Shown: one piece after another, positions 36,321-48,117 of the stretch
Layout of the letters: every line of letters begins with the position of its first letter
Numbering within the stretch: the first letter of the stretch is position 1
DNA from: Cinclus cinclus
Taxonomy: Eukaryota; Chordata; Aves; Passeriformes; Cinclidae
Length of the DNA stretch: 64,000 bases
Direction of reading: 5' to 3'
Assembly: GCF_963662255.1 (NCBI RefSeq)
Contig: NC_085047.1
Span: forward strand, 46,469,006 to 46,533,005
Translations under genes and position numbers: made by a program
The notes under the pieces: generated by a model
The model's input: the letters and a program-made list of their open reading frames with translations, nothing else
Databases searched by the model: none
What the model was told of the DNA's origin: nothing

Positions 36321-36459
36321 CCCTGGGCGGCAGTGCCGCCGCCCTCACGGCAGGCACGCGCACGGTCCCCGGCCCGCGCTCCCGCCCCTCGCGCCACTCA
36401 CCGCCCGCCGGCTCCTTCCGCGCGCGCGCAGCTCGGCCAAAGCCCCGCCCCCGGGCCGC

Positions 36460-36474
36460 GCGCCCCCTGGTGGC
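36460..36474 (-). promoter_or_regulatory. CTCF-like binding motif
   Basis: On the minus strand it reads GCCACCAGGGGGCGC, a very close match to the vertebrate CTCF core as I know it. It lies within the predicted promoter or first exon of EEF1AKMT1. Binding is not shown by sequence alone. Confidence 0.7.
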
Positions 36475-36835
36475 CCGGCGGGCGGGGCCGGGAGCGCTTC
36501 GGGCCGGCTGCGAGCCGCGGGAATTGCGCGTGCGCTGGGATCTCTGACAGGTACGGGAATCTGAGCTGGGGGGCGAGACGGCCGCGGGCACCCGGCCTGT
36601 CAGGCTGGGACGGCACGGGCAGCCCTCGAGTCCGATGGCAAGTGTTCCGAAGCCAGCCCAGCGCCCCAAACTGGTTTTCTGCGTCTGGCTCTCCTGCCCA
36701 GGCTTTCCATTTCCATTTAGCATTAGCGGGCTGGAACAAGCTCCCTTTCTTGCATACAAAAAAAAAAAAAGTCTAGCCGATTCTTAGATGCTTTCAAAAG
36801 ATAGCAAGTTTTAAAATACCTTCGCTGTTTAACTT

Positions 36836-37375
36836 GATAAAATCATATAATGGTTTTGGTTGGAAGGGACCTGAAAGGCCACGTAATTTCAATGCCACTG
36901 CCATGGGCAGGAACACTTTCCACTATCCCAGGTTGCTTCAAGCCCCATCAAACCCGGCTTTGAACACTTTCGGGGATGATCCACAGCTACTCTGGGTAAC
37001 CTGTTCCAATGCCTCACCACTGTCACAGTAAATATTTTCTTCCTAATATCTGATCTAAAATTACTTGCTTTCAGTTTGAAGCCATTCCACCCCCTTGTCC
37101 TGTCACTAAATACCCGTGTAAAAAGTTTTCTCTTCATCGTTTTTGCAGGCTCCTTTCAGGTACTGGAAGACTACAATTCGGTCACCCCAAATCCTTGTCT
37201 TTTCCAGGCTGAACGATCCCAATTCTTTTAACCTTCCCTCATGTGAGAGGTATTCCCTGCCTCTGATCATCCTGGTGTCCCTCCCTGGGACTTGCTCTGA
37301 CAGGATAGTGTCCTTGTGCTGGGGACCCCAGAGCTGGAAGCAGTATATCTCACTGCCCCAAGACAAAAAGGTCAT
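36836..37375 (-). mobile_element. CR1 LINE 3' fragment
   Basis: About 540 bases reading as the reverse complement of CR1: a TTGGAAGGGACCTGAAAGG segment at the 3' end (left), then GTTGCTTCAAGCCCCATC, TAACCTGTTCCAATGCCTCA, CCCTTGTCCTGTCACTA, TTCCAGGCTGAACGATCC and GGGGACCCCAGAGCTGGAAG. 5'-truncated at the right, directly upstream of the EEF1AKMT1 CpG island. Confidence 0.93.
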
Positions 37376-40300
37376 CCATTTTTCTCCTTCCTTTATAAAG
37401 TCTGATGTTTGTAAAAATCATGTGCATAGTGTTGTGTTTATATCATTCAACTACTCTCCTATAAACCAACTCATAGGAGGTTGCCCATCGGATTATTTAA
37501 CCCAAGAGCAGAGTATGCTCCTGTTCTCCAGAGTAAGAAGTTGTATCAGCAGTGAGCTGAGTAAGAAACTGCAGTTTTACCTACAACATGCTCAGTCTTC
37601 ATCTGCCACAACATTTCACTGCGGCTGAACGGAAAGTCACAGGCCAGCCCCAGGCTTTAATAAACGGAGCAAAACTATTGCTTTGGAAGACAGAAATACT
37701 AAATTAATGAAAAAATATTTTTGCAGCACAGCTTACATAAGCAGCAGAGAATCAAATTTTCCTGCCACCATATGATGTGGTGACAGGCCAATTTTTCCTT
37801 CAGATCTCCATATTTTTAATCTCCCTCATGTGGAAACAAGGTTTTTCATGACAGTAGAGAACTGTGGACACTTTCATTCGGTTTAAAAGCTTTCTCTGCA
37901 GTCTGGATCTCGCGTTCAGTGCATTACCCACTTGGTCTTTTAAAGTTCTTGCCAAAAAAAGACTTCATCCTATCACAGAAGACTGTCACATATGGAGGGC
38001 ATCCATATCTATTAATGCTAGCACCAGTGCTGTAATTTAAAACAAACAAACCAACCCCTTTTCCGTGTTTTGTGGAAAGTGACAACTGTCTTAACATTGA
38101 TACCTGCACAGCATCGCTGAGTGCAGCAAGAAATGTGGTTTAGGTACTACAGTGAAGTGACACTTGAGTAATTTTCCTATTTCATGCATGTTTGTAAGGC
38201 ATTTTACATGAAAAAATATTCTGCAGAGGGCTGATAATGAAAGTAGAAATGAGACTGGGATGACACATTCTCAGTTCAGATTTCCCAGAGCATCAGACTG
38301 CCCCTTGGCAAGCAATTCCTCCACACCAGAAAGGTTAGACAGATCACATAAGGGCACATGGCTGTGTGGGAGCTCAGGGGTGGGCAGGGTGACATTATTT
38401 AGGTTATGATATCAGATACTACTTGGCAGCAAACACAGCTCAAGGCCTTGCTTGAATCCTGTTACAAGACAGTTCTAGAAGCAAAGCTCCAAAGGAGCTC
38501 AAGTGACCCTGTAGGAAGGAAAAAAAAAACAGGTTATCTCCTGCTGCAATTTCTTTGAGATGCGAGGACAAATGAGTCACAAACAGGGGAATACCTGTAA
38601 AGTGCACCCTGAAAGAAATTTATTAATAATTGGATTTTATTGTTCCCTAATATGTTTTGCAGACAGGGATTTCCAGTTAAACTATCTTCCCTGCCCTTTC
38701 ACTGATAGACCAATGTCACAGCAGTGATACTGGTGTCCTGATGACATAATCACTGCCTCTTCACTAATGCATTTGCTAGATCAGAAACAGTGTTTAAAAA
38801 CACAGTTCTACCCTGCAGAGCAATAGCAACTTGGTACTCAATAGGCCTTTCTGTTCTGGGGTTTGAGTTTTTATTTTTACTCCATTGTATTTTTTCTCTA
38901 CTAATGAAATTCTAGTTTTGTTCTCACTGTTGCACAAGCCATAGCCATATGAAAAAATATATTCAGCTTTAATTAATATGAAAACATATTATCAAATTCT
39001 AACTGTAGAATCTTTCCAGTCTAAAAGTCTAAAAAATTATATTAATTTTCTCCCAAAAAAACCAAACAACCCTTGACATGTTTAGGGCTGGCAAACCAAC
39101 TGCACATTGATTTGGAAGGCAGCAAAGCACGCAATGCTTTACAACCATACAAGGATTACTTCTAGTTAATGACAACATAATCCTACTACTCATGATGGAA
39201 AATAGTCAAGTGGAAATATTCTACTTGGAAAACAACCTGCAACACCTCTTCATAAGCAAAGCTTGCTGCACTTTTACTTTCACTCCCAAGCTGCTCCCCC
39301 TACAAATGGAAAATCAAATGTGTGTTGGAGCCCTGTGGGGTACCTGTGTGGGCCAGGTGCACCACAGCTTCCCAAGATCTTGTGGCACAACGGGAGGGCA
39401 GACTGTCAGCCAGCCTCTTAAAAGCTTGCAGTTACTCCATGGATTCATGTACAGAAGTAAGCTTTCATCTTGAAGTTCTTAGTGGAATCCAAACTCTTTC
39501 TCTATGGAGACAAAAATCTTAGAAACATGACAGTGATACAGGATCCCAACAACTTCTTTCTATTTTGCCAGGCTTTGTGCATCCCCTGGAAGTGATTCAG
39601 GATCCACAGCTTTCAGACAGAAAAATGCTCTACATAAGTGACCACTAGTCAATACCACCTAGTGGTATTGACATTTTAAGCAGACTTTACAAGTATTTGA
39701 GAAAAAACCAAAGCCACCCAAGCCTTCAACAGAATTATCACTATCTATACATTTTCACATCCCCATGGATTTTACCATGGCTTGACTTACACAGGTCCCT
39801 CAAAAAGTGTCCTGAGATACACGGTAACATCCAACCTTCACGACATTTTCTAGCCCCAAAGCGTTGTCATGGTTGTTTTATCTTTTTCCCCCAAAAGATG
39901 TAATCACTCTGCCATCACAAGAAGCAGGAAGGAAAATATATAAAATATATTTAGCAAAACCAGTAAAATTAAAGTGGAACAGAAAATGCAGTCAAGTAGC
40001 AAACATGTACAGCAGCAGATTTTACAGTTTTTCCTACACATACCTCTGCACTTATTCCACACACACTCTTTAAGGAGAAGGAAGAAAATAGAAATCAGAT
40101 AGTGTTATGAAAGAAAACATTTCCTTCCCTGAACAGTAAATGGGGTTTATTACTGCTTTCTGCTTTTGAAACTCCAATTCAGACTATATATACCTCTAAG
40201 AAAAATAAGAGAAGGACACCCTTTTCTCTGTCCCTAAAGCAAAATTACACTGTCCTCCTTTTACAGACTATACTGGTATCCTAAATAGTTACACTCGCAG

Positions 40301-43028
40301 GATCTAGACATTATCTGGCCATCTTAAGGGATGCAGGTAACAAACATTTTAACCAAGATACAAAACAGGTATCCGATTTTTCCAGCTTTCCTGAGGCTGA
40401 GTGAATTGTTTAAATACATGTGCGCTTATCAAAATCCATGTTACAGTACATTTTAACAGTAGTTTGTTAAGAAATCATGAAAGTGCATAACAGCCTAAAA
40501 GCAGGCAAAAAGTACTTCAGAAGAACAGTCTTTCCTTAAAGTGGCAGAAGAATATAAGCCTTCCCCAAAGTAGTGTTGATCTTGTGTGAGGACATCAGTG
40601 ATTTTCCTAGAGATTCCACAGTGTGGTGGTGGGCTTTTGGCTTTGGGGGCTTTTTTTGTGAGTTACAACAATCATTTCAATGAACAAAAGACCATTAGTA
40701 ATATTGGTGCAGTTGCAAAACTAAAGCAAATGTCCTGACAGCTTATTTAAAGCAAGTTACCAGTGAGACTTTCAACCCAATATTTGTGCTGGAGTCTAGT
40801 GATGACTTTCGTTCAGGGAACACCAAACACAGAGACAGGAAGCAGTCTGAATATGCCACAAACCTAAACTGTAGCATTCAAAACAATACGTTAAAGCAAA
40901 TCAATCATATTTGTCTTTACAACCATTAACAGTAGGCCAGATAGAGAGGAAGAAAAAGGGAAGCACATCACACCCACAGCTTTGTGTTACTCTAACTTGT
41001 AAAGGCAACAGCATGTCAGGAAAATCAAATCTGATCCCATCTAATAGATGTTAAAGTGAAAACAGCTGTTCCACGAGATTCAAATATAGACAGCAGAAAA
41101 ACTAGCAATGAATTATCTATTTGTCACAGTTGGTAGTTTCTTTGTTCTCTTTGGACATGCTTTCCAAAATAAAGAATTTATTATTTAAATAACAAAACTT
41201 ACACTGATAGCATCACATTTCATTTACGAATTCCAAAACAGTACTCTCTCTTTCCTCCAACAAACTTGTTGATAAAATATGGCAGGCTTTTACTCATCCC
41301 TTTCAAGATGTCATGGGTTAAACCTTGTGGAATAACACTGGTGTCTTGTAGATTGATCTATTTCTCTTTTCCTGGGTAAGATTGCAAATCTATCACTTTC
41401 TTCTCCTCTTCCTTCCCTCTTCCAGTTCATGTGCAACCTGTTCCTTGGATGGCTGTCCAGACAAGTAACACTTGGAGGGTTGTGCTTTCCTACTTTTCTG
41501 TTTGTAAGACATGGCAAATCACAGAAGAAGAAAATCCACCACCAACTCCACCACTCACAGCTGAAGCCAATATAAGTTTCAAAAAGGCAAAATTGATGGG
41601 GTTTGTGTATACTTAGACAAACAAGTGTGAATAAAGGCTTTGTACCCAAATCGTTCAAGTTTATTCCAGAACTCATATGTAAGGTAAAGCAGAATAGTTC
41701 CATTTTCTACATGAAAGGCTCTTGGATACACTGCTGTTAGTCTTACCAATTGCTTTCAGGAATTTCCTCAAAATTTTCTTAAATGTTTCTGTCCTTCCCC
41801 AAAATATTTACTGAACTAAACCATGCTACTGTAAATATATAACTGCATAATCTTACTTTTGAAACCAGTAAAATTCTAGTGATACATACAGCCAAGATAT
41901 ATAGCAAGCTGTCACCACCATATAGTTGTTGCGTAGTTTTACTTTCAGGATTTGTGAAGTTTTTTTTCTTTTTTTCCTTTTCTAAATGATGTGAGTGCAC
42001 AGAAGTAAGAGGGGAACAATAGAAAATAGCTGTAGTTTATCTAAATGTAATTGTATTATAGCACATTAGGAAGTGCTGCCTGTAACTGAACTTTCCTGAT
42101 ATCCATGGAGTAACACCCTGTTAGATGTTCCTTAGGAACACAGGAACAGATTATGAGCTTGGAAAACATTGCTGTGCCAGATACCATCATAAAAACTGTT
42201 TGGATTAAATACACACACAAATTAAAGACCCAGAAATCAGTATTCCTTTTGAGTAGACAAATGCCTCCAACAATAGTAACCTGGAAAGTCACTGTTAAAA
42301 CTTCTTTTGGAACATTAATCTGATTATATATTCACAGTCATTTCTGGTAACTGCAGTCCAGTGTGAGACACTGCTGTTGCAGTATCACACTTTTTTCTGT
42401 TAATGGACAAACTCATGCCTTAAGTGCTGACTTAAACTCAGGTTACTCCAACTTTTAACCTAATTATTGTGCAGTCACTGTAGCCAAAGAGCCAAAGGTG
42501 TAGCCTAAGGTTTCATAATGTTGCTATTTATGTTTCCACTGTAAGGATGTATAACAAATGCTTTTTCAGGGATTCAACACAGGTGAGATTTTAGAAAAAT
42601 ATTAAACAAGAAAACACACAAATAACACGTGGCAAAAACAAAATAAAAAAAGTCTTTAGTGGAAAACAATTTTATCCTCTTCCTGCTTATGGATCTTAAA
42701 ATACACAAAGTGATCACTTCAAAATTGAAAATTCAGTCATGATAAGGCTTGATTACACAGCCATTTCCCATATCTTATTGCAATAAACTGTGAAATACTT
42801 CTATGCAACTTCATATCTTCAACTGTACAGATAAAACAATACTTAAAATCAACTAGCACTTCAATCCCTGTGTTTTTAATATATAAACTCAACACAGTAT
42901 TGAATGACACATTTAAAATATTTACACACTTGACCAACAGCAGTACTAGCATTTATTGCCTTAAAACTGCATGTTCACTGCATGGAGGATTCTTCTTTTG
43001 CACAAAGAGAACAAATAATAAAGGTCTT
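37376..43028. other. region between EEF1AKMT1 promoter and XPO4 3' end
   Basis: AT-rich sequence without recognised exons. It contains an 11-bp perfect hairpin at 39648-39672. In mammals the XPO4 3' UTR is several kilobases long as I recall, so the right part could be transcribed as XPO4 3' UTR, but I cannot fix a boundary. Nothing else found. Confidence 0.5.
39648..39672. repeat. perfect 11-bp hairpin with 3-base loop
   Basis: GTCAATACCAC (39648-39658), loop CTA, exact complement GTGGTATTGAC (39662-39672). Confidence 0.85.
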
Positions 43029-43053
43029 CCCCCCCCCCCCCCCCCCCCCCCCC
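43029..43053. repeat. poly-C tract, 25 bases
   Basis: An uninterrupted run of 25 C on the plus strand, hence 25 G in any minus-strand XPO4 transcript reaching this far. The length may be affected by sequencing error. Confidence 0.9.
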
Positions 43054-46000
43054 ATTGAAATCTCCAGAATGGTTTAATGGGAGATTGAAATGTGTGGCAA
43101 ATGCTATTAGAGAGGTTTTTATCAATTTCAAGTATTAAGCTGTAACAGACTGGAAAATTACAAGGGTAGTAGTATCTTCCTCTTGAGTTTGGAAGGGCCT
43201 TCCAAATCTGCTTAAGAACAGCTTAAAAGGACAGGAGAAATCAGGGTAGGGAATGGGAAGAAATGAAAAAGCAGAGTCAATTTTAATTCACTGAAGAAAA
43301 AGCCAGAGGTATCTTACTTCTCCGTTTCTAGGGCCCCAAGAAATCTCATACTGATAAAAGAGTTTTAGAAGATCGCTGAGAGTTTGAGGCTCTAGAGCAA
43401 AACACACTTCATGATTTACTTCATGATCAGTGCTAGAAAACATTAATTTAATGGAAACAGAGCACAATGTACTCAAATGCAAATTTATGGGGAGCCCGGC
43501 TGGCTCTTTAAATTTTAATTGTTGCCATTAGACTTTGGTTGTATTTAGTGACTGGAACAGACATGGGAGAAATGAGTGGTGTTTGCTCCTTACAGAAAAA
43601 ATGTAAAAAACCCAAAAATAAGCTAAACAAAAAACCCCACCACCACAAGCAGCACTTGTCACAAGCAGAGGTACCAAAGCCTGAATAACCTGTATCTGTC
43701 CTCTCCCTTTGTAGATCAGAACTGAGGCACACTGGTGGGGAATCTCACCTTATTTAAGAAAACGCCATCATTTCAATTGGCTGTAATTGAAATAATGACA
43801 ATTTACAGCAAGCATTACTGTACTGCAGTACATCAGTCCTCAGAATACTGCACTACTGCTGCCTCTACTGGGATTTACAATTATGAAAATCTTCTGTCTT
43901 CATTACAGTAAATCTTACACCTCACAAAACTAAAATTAAAGTATATAATATTTACATTAAGCATCTCAGATCCTCAATGCATTTTATAGGTATAAACTAA
44001 TCCTCACAACATCCCTGTGAGGTAGGTAGGTGTTAATGCTATTTTCATAACAACACAGTTCTAGTGACTTGCCAATGGCCACAGAGGATCCTGTGGAAAA
44101 ACACAACAAAATTAGAGGAGCCTTGCTCCTACTCCTGCGCTTATATTCATCAAGCTACTTCCATAAAAAACAAAACAAAACCCACCCCTTCTTATGTAAT
44201 TATTTAACCAAACCTAAAATTACTTAAAGTGTTTTACAAGCAAAATGCTGCAAATTTGTATTTTTAAATAATTTTACAGATCACAAATTAGAACTTACTT
44301 TCCCTTTTAAAGAACTAGATTTTTAATGGACAACTGACTGCTGTGAGCAAGCTTATTTTCTAGAACTACATGGCTTAGATATAAAGGGATTTGCCCAGGT
44401 AAACACTGGAGCTTTAGTGAGTTCTACTCACTATGACAGTGATGACTCCAATTCAAACCCCTCTCTTTCAACTAGCAGGATTTGGACATGCTGAGAGAAA
44501 ACAAGTTTCTCATTCCTGAGGAAAAAAGGTGAGCCCTTTACCAATAAACAGTGAAACACAAACCTCTGGGCAAAAAGTAGAAGATTCTGGCAGTAATTCA
44601 GTGAGGCTAATTAAGGCATAAATGCAGATGCAAGTGGAAGTTTCATGCATCCATTCCACTTCTCCCTGTCCCTTTGTATCTGTGCTTTCAACAACGTCTT
44701 GAATTTTATGATTGAACTCGAAACCCATGCTTGTCAGTGTTGAAAACTATAGGTTGAGCAAAGTTATTATGCCAGCATTAGAACAATTACAATGGGGAAG
44801 GAGCTAGCAAAATGGAAAAGAAGCTAGTCTCAGAATGAAAACACTGGTCCAATAATCTGTTTCAGCAAGAAAAGTCTAGACAAATATATTTGTTACAATT
44901 ATATAATGCAGCATTTATAACTGTTTGAATTGCCTTTTTTCTTCCTTCAAAAAACAGGTGCATTTTTAAAACCATTATTCACTTTCCACGGTGAATGGAA
45001 AAATCAATGCAGTGATGCTGTAAAACTTTCAGAACACCTATGTGGAGTCAGCTCTCAGTGTTCACCACAAACAGTCTGAGTCTTTCCCGTGGACCTCAGT
45101 GTGCTTTCACAACCTGATGTACAGCAACTGGATGTGTAGGAGATCAGAGATGATTCTTTTTTCCTATTTTTTTTTTTTTAGTAGGGATACAGAAGTCAAA
45201 TAGCTCAGGTAAAAGCAGTCACCAAGCCAGCAGCAGTATGAATGAACAGGACTTAATTCCATAAGCCTTTGCAACCATTCCATGGATGTCACTAAGCAGA
45301 GACATCTTAGCATTGTTCTAAAAGAAACCTAAAATGGCATGGAAAAATCCCTGTTGAATATATGAGAATGAAAGGAAAATTTAAAAAAACAGGAAACTGT
45401 ACCATCAGGCAGGAAATTACAAAAACCCCAAAGCCTTGCTAGGACAGTTTAACATATAGTATAATTTTTAAATGAAGGGCAAAGGAAATTTTTAAACCAC
45501 CTTTAAAACTGGTCTTTGAAAGTGGGTGTTCATACTTCAGCTAAAGTCTTGATACTTTAAAATGCTGTGTCTCTGCTTGTTACAACACAATGGGCCTAAC
45601 AAGAAAAATAATGAGTATGCACATTACTTTTCCCAGAATACAAACTCAGTCCGTGCTCCTGTTCATCACAATATGCAAGAAGATTGCAAATCTTTAAAGT
45701 TAATAAATATTTTTAAATAGTGAGCCAGCTTTAGGATTAATAAAATAGTGACAGAGCTAGTTATAAAAGAAAAATGACTGAGTGTATCAGTTACTCAGAC
45801 CCAAAACATGAAATATTTGCTATGATCTCTTTGAAGACTTCAGTCTAGATACCTGACATCGAGCACATCATAACAAGCCAGCAACTGCTACTATTGCTGA
45901 TGTTCCCAGGCTTCATGGCCCTTCATCTGAAAAAAATTAGGTTTCAGAACTTTTCCCCTATCCAATGTACAAACTCAGAAAAACTCCAGAAGCAGTTTTA

Positions 46001-47919
46001 AAACCAGCAAACCCCAATTTAAAAAAAAACCTCAGCCATCACAACAGTTTGAAACAGATTGATCTGCCAGGATCATTGTATTTTGTGCAAACGCACAGTC
46101 AAGAAATCCTTTTAAAAAAAGCACTAGAGTTTCAAGAAAAAATTGAGAGCAATACGCCTATTCTAAAATACTATGCAAGTTATCTTAGAAATAAAATACT
46201 ATCTGGGAAGGTACTCTTATCTAAGATGTTTTATGGTCACTTTGTGATGTGTAAATCTGCCCTTGCCCAGTTTTCACATTAATTAGAAAAGTATAATAAA
46301 GAGATGGCATTTTTGGCCTTGTGGATCCATGCTTGAGACTCTTAATAGATTTAACTTTAAAAAAAAAAAAAGAAAAAAAAAGCCTTAGATCACTTACAGC
46401 ACAGTATTAGAGATTTGTGTCTGTTGTGAGATTCTGGCTATTGTGACTAGTTTTGAGATGAATAGCTGAAGAACGGCACAGAATTGCAAACACGAAGCTA
46501 TACATTGCCATATAAAGGTGTATACCAGACTTTTTATATAAATTGTAAAAACACATGGGAAATATTTAACAGCATAATCTAGCACAGATCTTAAACAGAA
46601 AGGCCCACTTCTGCCTCTGTGCATTTCCACAAAAATAATTTTACTAGACATGCAGCATTTGTGTTCGCTTCAGTTTCCTCTGGCTCATGACAGGAGACAA
46701 AGCAGACCTTGCTTTCATATTCATGTGTTGCTCTCCCTTGTTGGTTCTATATACTCAGGGCACTTCTGCTATCATAACAGCTGAAGTGCTTATATAAAGA
46801 ACCAAGCCAGAGCAGCTGGGAGAGCTCTGCAGAAGTGGGACTACATTCAGCAAAAACAAAGCACAGACTTCCCAATTACACTTCCCCACTGGAGTCAAAC
46901 AGACATGCTTGAGTAAAAGGGTTTGATGCCCCTGTGCCAGCAGAATTGTTTTAGCTAATGCCCCAACTTTACAAAGTTTGCCAGTAATTCACACCTTTTG
47001 GGTTGTTATTGCTTAAGCAAACAGTTCAGTGTAGAAATACATTGCAGTTGCGTGCAACCCAGGTGAGAATCAAAACAGATACTGAAAGTAAAACTACACA
47101 TGAACCTTGCATTAGACACTCATTCCAAAACAACATCAACATGAATGGCTGCAACAGGTACACAGCAGCTCAGTGCCAACATCCTAAACCAACTCTCAAG
47201 AGTAAAATCTTGCCTTAAATTTCTTACCTAAAGTATATGAGTTTTTTTTTTTTTTCTTTTAAATTAAGGCAATGAAATGGCTACAGTTCCTAAAGTTCAT
47301 TTTAGGGGAACAAAAATATACACCTTTTTTTTTTTCTCTGAACTTTAGGCAGCAGAACATAATGCAAAAACCTGCATTGCATTAAACCTGCAATGTCAGG
47401 TTGATGTAGAAAAACAGAACTAAACACAAGTTAAAATACCATTTGGTTTTTCTTCCTCATTGGAACACAAACTCAAACTTTAAGAGAGGAAAAATAAAGC
47501 TTAAAATCAGCTAAACTGTTTAGAGCTTTATATGTATCTGCATCACACTCTAACATGATTTTGGGGAGAAAAGAATCTGTTTATATGACCACTCATATTT
47601 TAAACCAGTACAGGGGGAAAGGCACTGCATTTATTTCATTGTGCCCATATCTGTTTGCACATAAATGGAAAAAAATTTCAGATTTTCTGTTCATTCTCTT
47701 CCACACCCAAGTATGACAGATTGGAGCTAACACATAATAGCAGAAGCTGATTCAAAGTTGACCTCTCCTATTCCATGGTGTTATGTTCATACTTCCAGGC
47801 TCTCTAGAATCTGAGATGGCTGCAAAGACCCCAGAGACAAGTACAAGATTTAGTCAGCATTCAGCATTTCTCAGTGCATTTTGCAGAAAGGGTCTAAATT
47901 ACGCATAGAGTTTTGTTAC
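43054..47919 (-). other. XPO4: probable XPO4 3' UTR and downstream flank
   Basis: Sequence following the XPO4 stop (minus strand). A minus-strand AATAAA lies at 47635-47630, about 290 bases past the stop and the nearest canonical poly(A) signal. More distal sites are likely if the long 3' UTR of the mammalian gene is conserved. A- and T-runs occur at about 46359-46380, 47239-47252 and 47325-47336. No coding exon recognised. Confidence 0.45.
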
Positions 47920-48117
47920 TTATTTTACACAGAGAAGTCCACCAACATTTGCCATAAATTCTTCTAAACTCTTTAAGAAGGCCATCTTCTGCTTACGGTC
48001 CAGTGTAGGAGGAGTGCTGCTTGCAGTAAGCTTGTTGAAGGCATCTGCTAACCGCTGGTAAATTACTGGATCTTGTTGAGTTGATAGCAATGTTTCAACT
48101 AACTCTGAATATTCAGC
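47920..48117 (-). CDS. XPO4: XPO4 last coding exon
   Basis: Encodes AEYSELVETLLSTQQDP to NVGGLLCVK and a TAA at 47922-47920. Acceptor TTTAACAG. Confidence 0.96.
   Translation of the reverse strand, partial: AEYSELVETLLSTQQDPVIYQRLADAFNKLTASSTPPTLDRKQKMAFLKSLEEFMANVGGLLCVK

Larger units (their letters stand above)
32439..36401 (-). other. EEF1AKMT1: predicted EEF1AKMT1 5' intron
   Basis: Inferred intron between an untranslated first exon in the CpG island and the ATG exon: predicted donor GGCG|GTGAGT (minus strand, intron begins at 36401) and acceptor ATCTAAG ending at 32439. Inside are a 93-bp inverted-repeat element (35323-35415), a 12-bp minisatellite (36225-36320) and a moderately GC-rich patch at 33040-33290 with an open minus-strand frame that I do not recognise. 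Confidence 0.55.
36000..36640 (-). promoter_or_regulatory. EEF1AKMT1: CpG island promoter of EEF1AKMT1
   Basis: A GC- and CpG-rich block upstream of the gene. It has a strong minus-strand donor (GTGAGT, 36401-36396) for a predicted untranslated exon 1 ending at 36402. GC boxes lie at 36443-36452 and about 36478-36490, an NRF1-like palindrome (GCGCACGCGC on the minus strand) at 36526-36535 and a CTCF-like site at 36460-36474. There is no TATA box. A divergent plus-strand donor-like GACAG|GTACGG at about 36550 could belong to an antisense transcript, but this is weak. Confidence 0.7.

Noticed and set aside
35846..36759. Long minus-strand open frames (183 and 268 codons) in the EEF1AKMT1 CpG island
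   Set aside because: GC-driven open frames. Part of the translation is just the 12-bp minisatellite read as a PLIAP-type repeat.
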